This document shows positions 29,561 through 37,714 of a stretch of 64,000 nt of DNA, one piece after another (positions within the stretch are counted from its first letter, which is position 1; each line of letters opens with the position of its first letter). Made by a program: the position numbers and the translations under genes. The stretch spans positions 140,626 through 204,625 of IMG/VR virus record IMGVR_UViG_3300032242_002454; one strand, written 5' to 3'. Below the pieces are notes generated by a model. That model made no database searches, was not told the origin of the DNA, and was given only the letters and a program-made list of their open reading frames with translations. The stretch comes from a virus.

Positions 29561-30127
29561 ATGCCAATTCCTGATCCACATCAAAATGAAGATAAAGATA
29601 AATTTGTATCTCGCTGTATGTCTAGTGAGATAATGAAAAAAGAGTATCCTGATAGCAAGCAAAGAGTTGCTATTTGTTTATCTCAAACTAAAAAAGATAA
29701 ACATGCTAAAAATCAATTACTAGAAGATGTTCAAGACAATTTAGCTTATCTAAGAGCTGAATATGATAATGAATGGGATGAATTTACTCAAGAAATTGTT
29801 CCAGAAATAATCTATGAAGATAATGATGAACAGATCATAGCTAAAGAAAATAATAAAAACAATAAAAACAATAAAAAAGTAACATTGAATAAACCTTTTC
29901 GCACCCCAAGTGGTCCCAAAAAGTTTTCTGTGTATGTTAAAAATGAAAAAGGTAATGTTGTAAAAGTAAACTTCGGTGATCCAAATATGGAAATTAAAAG
30001 AGACGATCCAGAAAGAAGGAAGTCTTATAGAGCAAGGCATAACTGTGATAATCCTGGACCAAAATGGAAAGCAGAATATTGGTCTTGTAAAATGTGGTCA
30101 AAAACTAATGTCTCAGATTTAACATAA
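29561..30127 (+). CDS. Conserved phage protein with RCM motif
   Basis: This 188-residue protein starts at ATG 29561 after AGGAGAAAT. The N terminus MPIPDPHQNEDKDKFVSRCM followed by KKEYPDSKQRVAICLSQ is a motif found at the edges of many phage head-assembly genes. The middle is Asn/Lys-rich (NNKNNKNNKK) and the end has RRKSYRARHNCDNPGPK. A GGTGTATAG motif sits at 29533. It may belong to the head gene set, though the capsid itself is not here. Confidence 0.55.
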   Translation: MPIPDPHQNEDKDKFVSRCMSSEIMKKEYPDSKQRVAICLSQTKKDKHAKNQLLEDVQDNLAYLRAEYDNEWDEFTQEIVPEIIYEDNDEQIIAKENNKNNKNNKKVTLNKPFRTPSGPKKFSVYVKNEKGNVVKVNFGDPNMEIKRDDPERRKSYRARHNCDNPGPKWKAEYWSCKMWSKTNVSDLT

Positions 30128-30136
30128 GGAATCAAT

Positions 30137-30727
30137 ATGTCAAAAGATCATCATAGTATTTCAGAACTATTAAAAGAACAAGAATCTAAGTTATCCATCA
30201 AAGAAAAGGCAAAAATTATGGCAGATCATATAGAATTATTATCCGATAAAGATGCACAAAATTATATCAATGATAATGTAGTAGATCTACTAAAAAAGTC
30301 TTTAAATATTCATTGGCAACAGACTACCGCTTTATCCGCACAAGCTGTTCATCTTGAAAGATGGGGATATGCTAAATTAGCCGAAGTTGTTAAAGCAGAT
30401 GCTTTACAAGAACATCAACACGCCATGATTAATCTTACAAGATTAGAATTTTTTGATGCAGACTATCAACCGCTCATTGTTCAACCAAAGACATGGAAAA
30501 GACACGATATGATAGATATGATAAAATATAATCTAGAGTCTGTCCAAGAGGCATCAAAAGCTGAACGAGCAACTATTTCTGCTGCTAGAGCAGTTGGTGA
30601 TGAAATTACTGCTAATATAATGATACCTCTACTTCAAGGCAGCGAAGATGGCATTATACTATATAGTGGTTTCTTAAAACTTATTGAACAAATGGGGCTA
30701 GACAACTTCCTCTCTATTCAAGCATAA
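30137..30727 (+). CDS. Bacterioferritin-like protein with degenerate metal site
   Basis: This 196-residue four-helix protein aligns to bacterioferritin through WGYAKLAEVVKADALQEHQH and its C-terminal EQMGLDNFLSIQA (E. coli KMGLQNYLQAQ). Only the central E-x-x-H (ALQEHQHA) of the ferroxidase ligands is clearly kept. The positions of Glu18, Glu94 and His130 appear as His, Val and Gly. It may store little iron and act as a shell or adaptor. It lies in the probable virion block. Confidence 0.65.
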   Translation: MSKDHHSISELLKEQESKLSIKEKAKIMADHIELLSDKDAQNYINDNVVDLLKKSLNIHWQQTTALSAQAVHLERWGYAKLAEVVKADALQEHQHAMINLTRLEFFDADYQPLIVQPKTWKRHDMIDMIKYNLESVQEASKAERATISAARAVGDEITANIMIPLLQGSEDGIILYSGFLKLIEQMGLDNFLSIQA

Positions 30728-30736
30728 AGATTAATA

Positions 30737-31663
30737 ATGAATAATTTTCATAAAATATTACTAAATATAGAGCAAGCAATAGCTGCACAAAAAACATATG
30801 ATGGCAAAAAAAGAAGTGATCTGAAAGACAGTGATTTCCTTTTTCCAGAAACACAATCATTTCCAATCGTATCTCCAACAGATGTAAAAGATGCTATTAG
30901 TAATTATGGAAGAATGAGTGAAAAAATAACTTATGATGCTTTTTTAAGGAAACTTTATAATTTTTGTAAGAAAAAAGGTTCAGAATTTGTAGCAGCACTA
31001 CCTGATGCTAGTAAAGAAAAATTAGGCATTAAAAGTAATGCTGATGATGTTTTTGATTTAATAACATCTCCACCAGAAAATTTATCTGAGGATGAAGAAA
31101 ATTCTTCTATAGTAGAAAATGAAGAAACTATAAAAGAATTATATGATATGTCTCTTTCTTCCATAAAGTCCATCAATGTACATGTACAGGGAATTTTAAA
31201 TGCTATTGACAATAACAACATGGACGTAAAAGACAATTTGACAGAAGCTTGGCTTCAGGGTAAAATCGCCATAGTTGCTGACTATGTTAGACAAATACAT
31301 GATTTTCTCATGTTTTCTCAGGATTCTGACGATATTGAAAATAGCGATACTACAGCGAATAAAGCTATTAAGAAAAAAAAGAAAATCCAACCATCATTTT
31401 TACATAATTTTCCATTTTTACATTTTAGCGCACCCATTACAACTAATGAAGAATCTCAAGAAAATGAGAATAATGAAACAGAAGAAATGCCTGAAACCTC
31501 AGAACCATCCACCATTTCTAAAACAGGACTATGGGATAATATTCGTAAAAAGAAAGAAAGAGAAGGCAAGAATTATAAACCAGCTAAACCTGGAGATAAA
31601 GATAGACCAGATCCAAAAACTTGGAAAAAGTTAATCGACGAAGAAAATAAGAAGAAGAACTAA
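30737..31663 (+). CDS. Phage protein with FLFPETQSFPI and GLWDNIRKK motifs
   Basis: This 308-residue protein has two phage-conserved patterns. Near residues 25-60 are LKDSDFLFPETQSFPI and VKDAISNYGRM, as in prohead and capsid-linked proteins. The end has GLWDNIRKKKEREG then KPAKPGDKDRPDPKTWKKL, common as a C-terminal tail on phage structural or scaffold proteins. The middle is acidic. No catalytic signature is visible. It is probably virion or assembly-related. Confidence 0.5.
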   Translation: MNNFHKILLNIEQAIAAQKTYDGKKRSDLKDSDFLFPETQSFPIVSPTDVKDAISNYGRMSEKITYDAFLRKLYNFCKKKGSEFVAALPDASKEKLGIKSNADDVFDLITSPPENLSEDEENSSIVENEETIKELYDMSLSSIKSINVHVQGILNAIDNNNMDVKDNLTEAWLQGKIAIVADYVRQIHDFLMFSQDSDDIENSDTTANKAIKKKKKIQPSFLHNFPFLHFSAPITTNEESQENENNETEEMPETSEPSTISKTGLWDNIRKKKEREGKNYKPAKPGDKDRPDPKTWKKLIDEENKKKN

Positions 31664-31708
31664 TTAAATAGTTCGGATATTAGGAATCTAACTTAAAGGA
31701 AATAAATA

Positions 31709-32290
31709 ATGGAAAAAGAATTCGACAGTCTGTCTGCGTATATTACTTTAGCTAAAAAAATTATATCCAAGTTTGCTCCAACATTTTATAGTAATCTTCG
31801 TCAAGAATTACTATCTAATGAGGATGCTATAGCAGATATAGCTTCTGCTATTATGATTGGAGATTGGAGATGGGATGAAAATAGATCAGGCTTTAATGGC
31901 AAGTCCAAGACTAAATATTCCTATAGAAATCAATGTGGTATTTGGGCGATTAAAACCTATCTTTCTAATAAATATAGAAAGTGCAATACTCATTATTCTA
32001 TAGATGCCACAGATGTCAATGATGTTAATTTTTCAGATAATATTAGTGATAAAGAAGAGTATGATCCTTCTCTTTTGGCTGAGAAAGAAGAATACAATGA
32101 TGCTCTAAAATCTAATATAAATAACATTCTTAGTTGTGGTATTATTTCTGATAAGCAAAGAGATCAGATTAAACAGTATTATTTTGAAGAAAAAACACTG
32201 TCAGAGATCGGTAGAGATTTTGGAGTAACAAGAGAAGCAGTTAGACAAAATATTCAGAAGGGTCTTTCTAAAATCAGAGAATATGTATAA
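31709..32290 (+). CDS. Sigma-70 family factor (phage-type)
   Basis: This 193-residue protein has a region 2-like segment with GDWRWDENRSGF and IWAIKTYLSNKYRK. Its clear region 4 helix-turn-helix is LSEIGRDFGVTREAVRQNIQ followed by KGLSKIREYV. It lacks region 1 and most of region 3, like small phage and extracytoplasmic sigma factors. It likely redirects host RNA polymerase to phage middle or late promoters. The recurrent GGTGTA motif in this window is a candidate target. AAAGGAAATAAATA precedes the start. Confidence 0.82.
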   Translation: MEKEFDSLSAYITLAKKIISKFAPTFYSNLRQELLSNEDAIADIASAIMIGDWRWDENRSGFNGKSKTKYSYRNQCGIWAIKTYLSNKYRKCNTHYSIDATDVNDVNFSDNISDKEEYDPSLLAEKEEYNDALKSNINNILSCGIISDKQRDQIKQYYFEEKTLSEIGRDFGVTREAVRQNIQKGLSKIREYV

Positions 32291-32630
32291 AACTAATGTC
32301 TGTTTATTTATTAGTTCTTTTGATCTAGAGAAAAATGAAAGATTTATTCTTTCAACTACAGAAGAAAAATATATTCCTTTGTCAATTGAACTTCAGGATT
32401 ATCATAAAACAGTTCGTGATGCTTTGAGAGAATTATTTGAATCCACAGTTGTGATAGATTTTGAATGGATTAATCCTCTTTTGGTTGATGTTCTTAAAGA
32501 AGATGATTCCGTTAATATTCACTATGCTTGTACTATTCCTCCAGAAACAGAAATTAAACAGGGTTCTCGTATAAGTGTGCATTTGGCCATTATAAATAAA
32601 ATTGCTAGAAAGTCATTATCATATGTTTAG
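32283..32630 (+). CDS. Unknown 115-residue protein
   Basis: It overlaps the end of the sigma gene by eight bases. The chain has CLFISSFDLEKNERFILST and VNIHYACTIPPETE, alternating strand and helix. It might be a partner of the sigma factor, but no family is recognised. Confidence 0.55.
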   Translation: MYKTNVCLFISSFDLEKNERFILSTTEEKYIPLSIELQDYHKTVRDALRELFESTVVIDFEWINPLLVDVLKEDDSVNIHYACTIPPETEIKQGSRISVHLAIINKIARKSLSYV

Positions 32631-33015
32631 TTTTTTAAAATCCATATTTCATTCTCGTAAGAAAGAAGAGACAAAAGAAAACTATTTATGTAGTATAAAA
32701 ATAGAATTAAACCATGATAGTTCTATTAATATAGTGTGTTATTGGCCTGATTTAACAAATTTAGATGAAGATGTTATTGATAATGTTGCCAATCCCTATG
32801 CTGGTTTATTATATCTATTAAATGGGGGCTCATTAAATCAAGATATTATTAAGGCTTTGTCTAATTTTCAAGAAAATAATATTGAAGATTCTTATTTTGT
32901 AAATAAAGTTTTAACCAAATGGCTAGAATTAGCCACTCCTAAAATTGATTCAAAAAAATATAATATAGATCCGATGATCAGACCATCTAGTGTATTTAAA
33001 AACTATACTAAGTAG
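32623..33015 (+). CDS. Unknown 130-residue protein
   Basis: ATG 32623 overlaps the previous stop. It begins MFSFLKSIFHSRKKEETKE and continues with CSIKIELNHDSSINIVCYWPD. Repeated Asp/Asn-rich strands suggest a small beta protein. Function unknown. Confidence 0.55.
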   Translation: MFSFLKSIFHSRKKEETKENYLCSIKIELNHDSSINIVCYWPDLTNLDEDVIDNVANPYAGLLYLLNGGSLNQDIIKALSNFQENNIEDSYFVNKVLTKWLELATPKIDSKKYNIDPMIRPSSVFKNYTK

Positions 33016-33041
33016 ATATTCTCGTATTTAAATAGGACAAT

Positions 33042-33464
33042 ATGAAAAACGTATATAATGAGGATAATCTAGTAGTTTGGCAAAAATGGTTTGATCCTTT
33101 TGGAGATGACGATACTCCAGAGCTAGGGCTTCATCGCACTAATGATGAAGAGTCCGATGATGTAGAAGGTAATTACGAAGAAGTTAGAGAGATACAAAAA
33201 CCTATGAGAGCTATTGCTACTCCTATGGGTTTGATACCTTATACAGAAAATACTGCATCTGGTAAGATTTTTAATTTTTGGGTAGGCCATACCAACTTCA
33301 ATGTTAATAATGATATTGTGGATATAATTGAAAATACTGATGGAGTAGAAACACTAGATGTTTTTACTAGATATAGGTTTCGTATTGCTATTGGCAAAGT
33401 ATTTGATGACGCTAAGGTTATGAAAGAAATTAATGATCAAGTATATTATCACCTAGGTAATTAA
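33042..33464 (+). CDS. Unknown 140-residue protein beside the ClpP-like gene
   Basis: The first third is acidic and has WQKWFDPFGDDDTPELGLH. The second half has KIFNFWVGHTNFNVNNDI then FTRYRFRIAIGKVFDDAKV, ending two bases before the ClpP-like start. The GHTNFN segment recurs in phage proteins beside ClpP-like genes, so a structural or protease-linked role is likely. No enzyme motif. Confidence 0.55.
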   Translation: MKNVYNEDNLVVWQKWFDPFGDDDTPELGLHRTNDEESDDVEGNYEEVREIQKPMRAIATPMGLIPYTENTASGKIFNFWVGHTNFNVNNDIVDIIENTDGVETLDVFTRYRFRIAIGKVFDDAKVMKEINDQVYYHLGN

Positions 33465-33465
33465 T

Positions 33466-34143
33466 ATGGTAATAGCCTCTCCTAATGATAGTGAAATCAA
33501 TGATATCCATAATTTTAATATAGATATCAAAAATAGAGAGGTATATCTACACTCATATATAGATGGTGCAGATGAAGGTGGTGTTGATTATAGGTCAGCT
33601 GTTGTATTTGAAAAAAATATCAGATATCTAAATACACTATCTTCCGAACCCATATTAGTTCATATGCACTTGCCGGGAGGAGAATGGCAAGACTGCTTAG
33701 GAATATATGATACTATTAGATTTTCTAAATCTAGAATTGTTGTACTAGCTTATGCAAAAGTAGAGTCCTCAAGTAGCGTCATATTCCAAGCTGCACCACT
33801 AAGGATTCTAACTCCAAATGCTACTATGCTAATTCATTATGGTTCATTTAGTATGGATAGTGAACACTCTAAGGCTGCTGCTAGTTCTATCAAATGGAAT
33901 GAACAAGAGTGTGATAAGATGATTGAAATTTTTACCGACAGATGTATGGAAAGTGAACTAGCTAAACAAAAGAATTGGAAGAAAATGATGGCCAGAAAAC
34001 ACATCACTTCCCAATTGGCTAATAAGTGTGATTGGATTTTAACTTCTAACGAAGCAGTAGAGTATGGGTTTGCAGACGGTGTATTAGGTAGTAAGAAATA
34101 CCCCAGTATTGAACTACTTAAAACACACAGAATTAAAAAATGA
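33466..34143 (+). CDS. ClpP-like serine protease
   Basis: This 225-residue ClpP-fold protein keeps the triad. The nucleophile lies in AKVESSSSVIF (first Ser, near residue 101), the His in NATMLIHYGS (residue 124) and the Asp in NKCDWILTSNEAVEYG (residue 189). The SPGG substrate motif is LPGG. Phage ClpP-like proteases often mature the head or process tail proteins. It has no partner ATPase here and the downstream DeoC-like gene overlaps it by four bases. Confidence 0.8.
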   Translation: MVIASPNDSEINDIHNFNIDIKNREVYLHSYIDGADEGGVDYRSAVVFEKNIRYLNTLSSEPILVHMHLPGGEWQDCLGIYDTIRFSKSRIVVLAYAKVESSSSVIFQAAPLRILTPNATMLIHYGSFSMDSEHSKAAASSIKWNEQECDKMIEIFTDRCMESELAKQKNWKKMMARKHITSQLANKCDWILTSNEAVEYGFADGVLGSKKYPSIELLKTHRIKK

Positions 34144-34784
34144 TAATTGAATATTCAATATATGATATTTCTTTATCTGATGAAGAAATAAAAAAACTAT
34201 TAGCTGAAGCAGTTCAGTATAAACCAAATACAATTTCTGTATTATTACCACACATTAAAGTAGCTAAAAACATTTTAGCCAGTACTGGTATTAGTATTTC
34301 TACTCCAATAGATTATCCATTTGGTATCTTAGATACTAAAAATAGAGCAACTATTGTGGAGACAGCTATTAAATCTGGTGCTAACATCGTAAGCCTAGTT
34401 GCTCAACCATCTTTTTTTTGTAATCGTAAATACGATAAATTTAGAGAAGATATTAAAATCAATTTAGAAATATGCACCCAAGCCTCTGTAGAACTAAGAT
34501 ACATGTTAGAGTATAGAGTATTCACATATGAGTTATTATACAAAGTTTCTCAAATCTTGATGGATTTTGGAATAGATACCATATATCCTTCAACAGGACA
34601 TTCTTTAGATGATATTAATGACAATATCCTCGCTGCTGCTCTAATCAATAAAAAAGTGCCAATTAATATCATTTGTAATGGTAATGTTTGGAATATTGGC
34701 CACATTAATAATATCAAGAAGATCGATCTTTATGGTATTAAGGTCAACTCTATTAATGCTTTACAACTATTATCACAAAAATAA
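34140..34784 (+). CDS. DeoC-like protein lacking catalytic lysine
   Basis: This 214-residue TIM-barrel protein resembles deoxyribose-phosphate aldolase (AVQYKPNTISVLLPHIKVAK, IDYPFGILDTKNRATIVETA, KSGANIVSLV). The active-site Lys of FxKTSTG is Tyr in IYPSTG (residues 148-153), and the second Lys and the catalytic Asp also appear replaced (Ile and Ser). If the alignment holds, it is not an aldolase. It may bind a ligand or serve as a scaffold. A very divergent active enzyme cannot be excluded. Confidence 0.55.
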   Translation: MIIEYSIYDISLSDEEIKKLLAEAVQYKPNTISVLLPHIKVAKNILASTGISISTPIDYPFGILDTKNRATIVETAIKSGANIVSLVAQPSFFCNRKYDKFREDIKINLEICTQASVELRYMLEYRVFTYELLYKVSQILMDFGIDTIYPSTGHSLDDINDNILAAALINKKVPINIICNGNVWNIGHINNIKKIDLYGIKVNSINALQLLSQK

Positions 34785-34790
34785 TAGACC

Positions 34791-34818
34791 TTCTTTTAGT
34801 TTTAGGGTATAGTATAAT
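34791..34818 (+). promoter_or_regulatory. Promoter of the abundant small protein gene
   Basis: TATAAT (34813-34818) is a perfect -10 box, preceded by TTCTTT (34791-34796) as a weak -35 at 16 bases and by GGGTATAG. It serves the gene at 34849, which ends at a strong terminator. Confidence 0.5.
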
Positions 34819-34848
34819 TAGCATTTCCGTCAACCATGGGAGAATAAA

Positions 34849-35403
34849 ATGGCTATAGCAAAAACATCTGGTTCTGATTATACAGTACCTCCAAACGTAA
34901 AGTCCAGTGGCTCAGTTAATAACAGAGGCACAGTAGCTCGTGGTGGCTCAGTTGCTTCTGGTAAGCTCACAAACGTAGGCGTTAGTAGATATAACACAAC
35001 AGTATTTGCTTCAACAGTTCTTGATAATAGTTGGGCTGATAAAGCTCTAAGTGCTGGCACTTTTGCTTATAATGATAAGAATGGTGTTGCTATGAGAACC
35101 ACATCAGATATAGCTGGTGTTGCTAATACTTCATTGTTAACTGGAGCTAATGTTCCAGGTATCACTCGTAGTATCCACAAACTTGAAACCCTTAGAACTC
35201 GTAGATTCACAACAGCTATCAGAGCTAACAAGTACAACCTTTATACAGGAACATTCGATAATGGTTATCCTGTTGTAGCTGTTGATACATTAGCCACAGA
35301 TAATGCTGCAAATCCAACTCGTTCTGCTCCTGGTCAGCTTACTTATAAGCTTGGTGGCGTAGTACCAGTTATAAATAATGATTACAAGGCTAAGACTGGC
35401 TGA
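34849..35403 (+). CDS. Putative abundant virion protein
   Basis: This 184-residue protein is rich in Gly, Ala, Ser and Thr, with no predicted membrane span or known family. Its codon use favours GCT, GGT and ACA. It has its own promoter and a strong terminator, so it forms a single-gene unit of probable high output. This layout is typical of abundant capsid, decoration or tail proteins. No homolog family can be named from sequence alone. Confidence 0.6.
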   Translation: MAIAKTSGSDYTVPPNVKSSGSVNNRGTVARGGSVASGKLTNVGVSRYNTTVFASTVLDNSWADKALSAGTFAYNDKNGVAMRTTSDIAGVANTSLLTGANVPGITRSIHKLETLRTRRFTTAIRANKYNLYTGTFDNGYPVVAVDTLATDNAANPTRSAPGQLTYKLGGVVPVINNDYKAKTG

Positions 35404-35430
35404 GTATAACTAATCAATTTTACTATACAA

Positions 35431-35468
35431 CTAAAGCCAGCGATGCCTTGAGTGTCGTTGGCTTTTAG
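35431..35468 (+). terminator. Strong rho-independent terminator
   Basis: CTAAAGCCAGCGA (35431-35443) pairs with TCGTTGGCTTTTAG (35455-35468) with one bulge and a G-U pair around an 11-base loop. The final U-rich arm and TTATT follow. It ends the transcript of the 34849 gene. It may also work in the reverse direction because the stem is A/T-flanked. Confidence 0.8.
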
Positions 35469-35491
35469 TTATTACTTAGAAGGTAAATTTC

Positions 35492-35809
35492 ATGAGCGAA
35501 ACAATTATTCATTTCTGGGAAAATATTGCTACAACCAGTATTGGCATTATTGTTACTATGGTAGGGTTTTGGGTGGCTATAGGACGAAATATGGCTACTA
35601 AATCAGAAGTTTTAGTAATGATTGAGACACAATCTCCATATGTACATGATCGTCAATTTATTATGGAAAGATTAAATACTAATAAAGAAACCCAAGCGGC
35701 TTTTGCTAATGCTTTACAAAGAAACACTGAAGTTATGACAGAATTAAAAATTCAAATAGCAACACTTGGTAAAACTCTAGAGGCTCTAGAAGACCGCATC
35801 GAAAAATAG
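35492..35809 (+). CDS. Membrane-anchored coiled-coil protein
   Basis: This 105-residue protein has one membrane span (residues 12-33, IATTSIGIIVTMVGFWVAIG) and a coiled-coil tail (residues 70-105, LQRNTEVMTELKIQIATLGK). It could be a spanin, a tail tape-like accessory or a membrane sensor. Nearby are a holin-like gene and lysis-type proteins. Confidence 0.55.
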   Translation: MSETIIHFWENIATTSIGIIVTMVGFWVAIGRNMATKSEVLVMIETQSPYVHDRQFIMERLNTNKETQAAFANALQRNTEVMTELKIQIATLGKTLEALEDRIEK

Positions 35810-35848
35810 TGTATATAATTACAACCCCTTATTCTGGAGAATCAAACA

Positions 35849-36058
35849 ATGGCTAGACCATATACAGACGTTCAAGCTGCAATCAGTGGTAATGTGGTTA
35901 AAAATGGCACAGCAGTCGTATCAACAACATTTACTGGTAAATATTCAACAAATAACAATTACGTCAAGAACACACCAGCAATCAGTACCATTTACAATAA
36001 ATATGGCAATAAGTTCTATAATGGTATATTTGTTAAAGTATTACCTAGCGGCACATGA
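35849..36058 (+). CDS. Small putative virion protein
   Basis: This 69-residue protein is rich in Asn, Thr and Val (MARPYTDVQAAISGNVV and VKNTPAISTIYNKYGNKFYN). It resembles in composition the abundant protein at 34849. A TGTATATAATT sequence 36 bases upstream may be its promoter. Function unknown. Confidence 0.5.
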   Translation: MARPYTDVQAAISGNVVKNGTAVVSTTFTGKYSTNNNYVKNTPAISTIYNKYGNKFYNGIFVKVLPSGT

Positions 36059-36094
36059 TATTTTTTGGCAATTTAAAATGGGAGTTTAACATTC

Positions 36095-36439
36095 ATGGTC
36101 AAACCCGGCTATAGAACTAGCGAATTTTGGTTCACTATGGTCAGCTTTGTTTTTAGTGGACTATATTTAATGGGAATCATTGGAGAGAATAGTCAGAAAG
36201 AAGATTTGATTCAAGAAACAAGTAGAGGTCTAGAAGCTACAATACTTATTATAGGACAATTAACAGTTCTATTTAAGTATGTATCAAGTAGAGCTGAACT
36301 AAAGAAAACTTGGTGGAGCACAGCTAATCCAGAAGAAAGAAAAGTAGCAAATAGAGCTAATAGTAGAAAAAAGAAAAAACCCAAAAACACCACAGGAAAA
36401 ACCAATGCCAAATCCGATAGTCCTATTACAGATCAATAA
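36095..36439 (+). CDS. Holin-like membrane protein
   Basis: This 114-residue protein starts MVKPGYRTSEFWFTMVSFVFSG and has two spans (about residues 10-30 and 45-65), then a Lys/Arg-rich tail (KKKKPKNTTGKTN). The YRTSEFW start, twin spans and charged tail match known phage holins of the GYRTSEFW type. Holins form pores that start lysis. Confidence is moderate without an adjacent endolysin. Confidence 0.65.
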   Translation: MVKPGYRTSEFWFTMVSFVFSGLYLMGIIGENSQKEDLIQETSRGLEATILIIGQLTVLFKYVSSRAELKKTWWSTANPEERKVANRANSRKKKKPKNTTGKTNAKSDSPITDQ

Positions 36440-36821
36440 CATCGTTGACTCTGCTAAAGCTATGCTTAAACAAGCAGAATCAGTAGCAGTTCCTCAAGCA
36501 TGGAATTTATTACAGTTAGCAATAGCAGATATAGTCCAACAAATTCAATTAACTCATCCAGAACTAAAAGGATCTAATAAAAAAGAAATAGCTATGAATG
36601 CCGTTTCTAGTTTTTATGATCAGGTTTTTTTAGTAGTAGAATTTCCCTTTCTACCACACTTGCTACAACCTATTATACAAAAGTACGTTAAACAGCTGTT
36701 AATGATTTTAGTTGGCGCTTCTATAGATGCTATGGTTACTACCTTTAAAAATACTGGTGTTTTCAGTACTCCAACAGTTGATAATACAGTCGATAATACC
36801 CCTAAAGTTTCAGATAAATGA
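36405..36821 (+). CDS. Unknown 138-residue protein
   Basis: It overlaps the holin-like gene by 35 bases in another frame. It is helical with QAWNLLQLAIADIVQQIQL and one hydrophobic stretch (LLMILVGASIDAMV). Its tail repeats VDNTVDNT. It may be a lysis partner. Confidence 0.5.
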   Translation: MPNPIVLLQINNIVDSAKAMLKQAESVAVPQAWNLLQLAIADIVQQIQLTHPELKGSNKKEIAMNAVSSFYDQVFLVVEFPFLPHLLQPIIQKYVKQLLMILVGASIDAMVTTFKNTGVFSTPTVDNTVDNTPKVSDK

Positions 36822-36836
36822 GAAAGAGAGATTCCA

Positions 36837-37226
36837 ATGAATTTCACAGAAAGTTTCCAAGAGTTTAGTAGTCGTTTGAGCACAATGGATTTGGCTCTTT
36901 ATGCTGGTGCTGGTCTTGTACTATGGGTTTTATTTAAGGATAAGTTGAGTCCCGTACAAACATTCTTGGGTGGTCTATTAGCTAAAATGAAAGGCTCCAC
37001 TCCTTCTTCTGTTGTACCAATTGTTGTACCATCAGTTGATGCTGTTGTTGTTCCAAAGTTAGCAGCTAATCAACCAGATGATACTTTTTTTAAGCTAGTT
37101 GTATCATGGAAGCAAACCAGAGATTTGGCTGTTCAAAGCGGTTGCGGCGAAGCAGTTAAGGTTGCTGACCAAATGTTTCCTTTCCTAAGTCCCAATGTTT
37201 GCAAAAAAGAGGATAAAGTATCATGA
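36837..37226 (+). CDS. Membrane protein of the lysis/virion block
   Basis: This 129-residue protein has one span (residues 18-36, LALYAGAGLVLWVLF), then a Pro/Val-rich linker (SVVPIVVPSVDAVVVPK) and a soluble tail with two Cys. The AGAGATT site is at 36824. No family recognised. Confidence 0.5.
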   Translation: MNFTESFQEFSSRLSTMDLALYAGAGLVLWVLFKDKLSPVQTFLGGLLAKMKGSTPSSVVPIVVPSVDAVVVPKLAANQPDDTFFKLVVSWKQTRDLAVQSGCGEAVKVADQMFPFLSPNVCKKEDKVS

Positions 37227-37714
37227 GCATGGATAAAAAAGTATTATTAGCACTAGGTGGTTTACTCATTTTAGTAGGTCTACTTAAGCCAGAGTTTTCT
37301 GATATGTTTAAGCCTAGACCAACTGTAGTAGATGTTCTTGAATTATCAGTACCAACAGATGAAGCTGTAAAAAAAGAAGCTGATGATGTTGTAATAGTTC
37401 TAAAAGAAGCTGGTATCAAGTCAGAAGCTAGGAAGCTAAGAGATTTATATATTGATTTAGCAAAGCTAGTTGAACTTGACGGTGAAGACGAAGTAATTAA
37501 AAGTACTGAAGAAATTCGTCAAGCTAATAGTCTAGCTGGTATTATGCTCAGATTGGATATGAAAGGTAAATATCCAAATCTAGCTAAAGAAGCAAAAGAA
37601 GTAGTAGTTGCTTCTATTGGTGATGATCAAATTCTTTTATCAAAAGAGCTAAGAGTTAAAGCTGTAGAAGGTCTTAATGCTTTAGCTTGGGCTTGCAATG
37701 AAGGGTCAAAATAA
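37223..37714 (+). CDS. Membrane-anchored helical protein
   Basis: This 163-residue protein has an N-terminal span (residues 7-25, LLALGGLLILVGLL) and a helical body with DEAVKKEADDVVIVLKEAGI. It overlaps the previous gene (ATGA) and precedes the papain-like gene directly. The trio 36405-37714 looks like a membrane-linked assembly unit. Function unknown. Confidence 0.5.
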   Translation: MSMDKKVLLALGGLLILVGLLKPEFSDMFKPRPTVVDVLELSVPTDEAVKKEADDVVIVLKEAGIKSEARKLRDLYIDLAKLVELDGEDEVIKSTEEIRQANSLAGIMLRLDMKGKYPNLAKEAKEVVVASIGDDQILLSKELRVKAVEGLNALAWACNEGSK

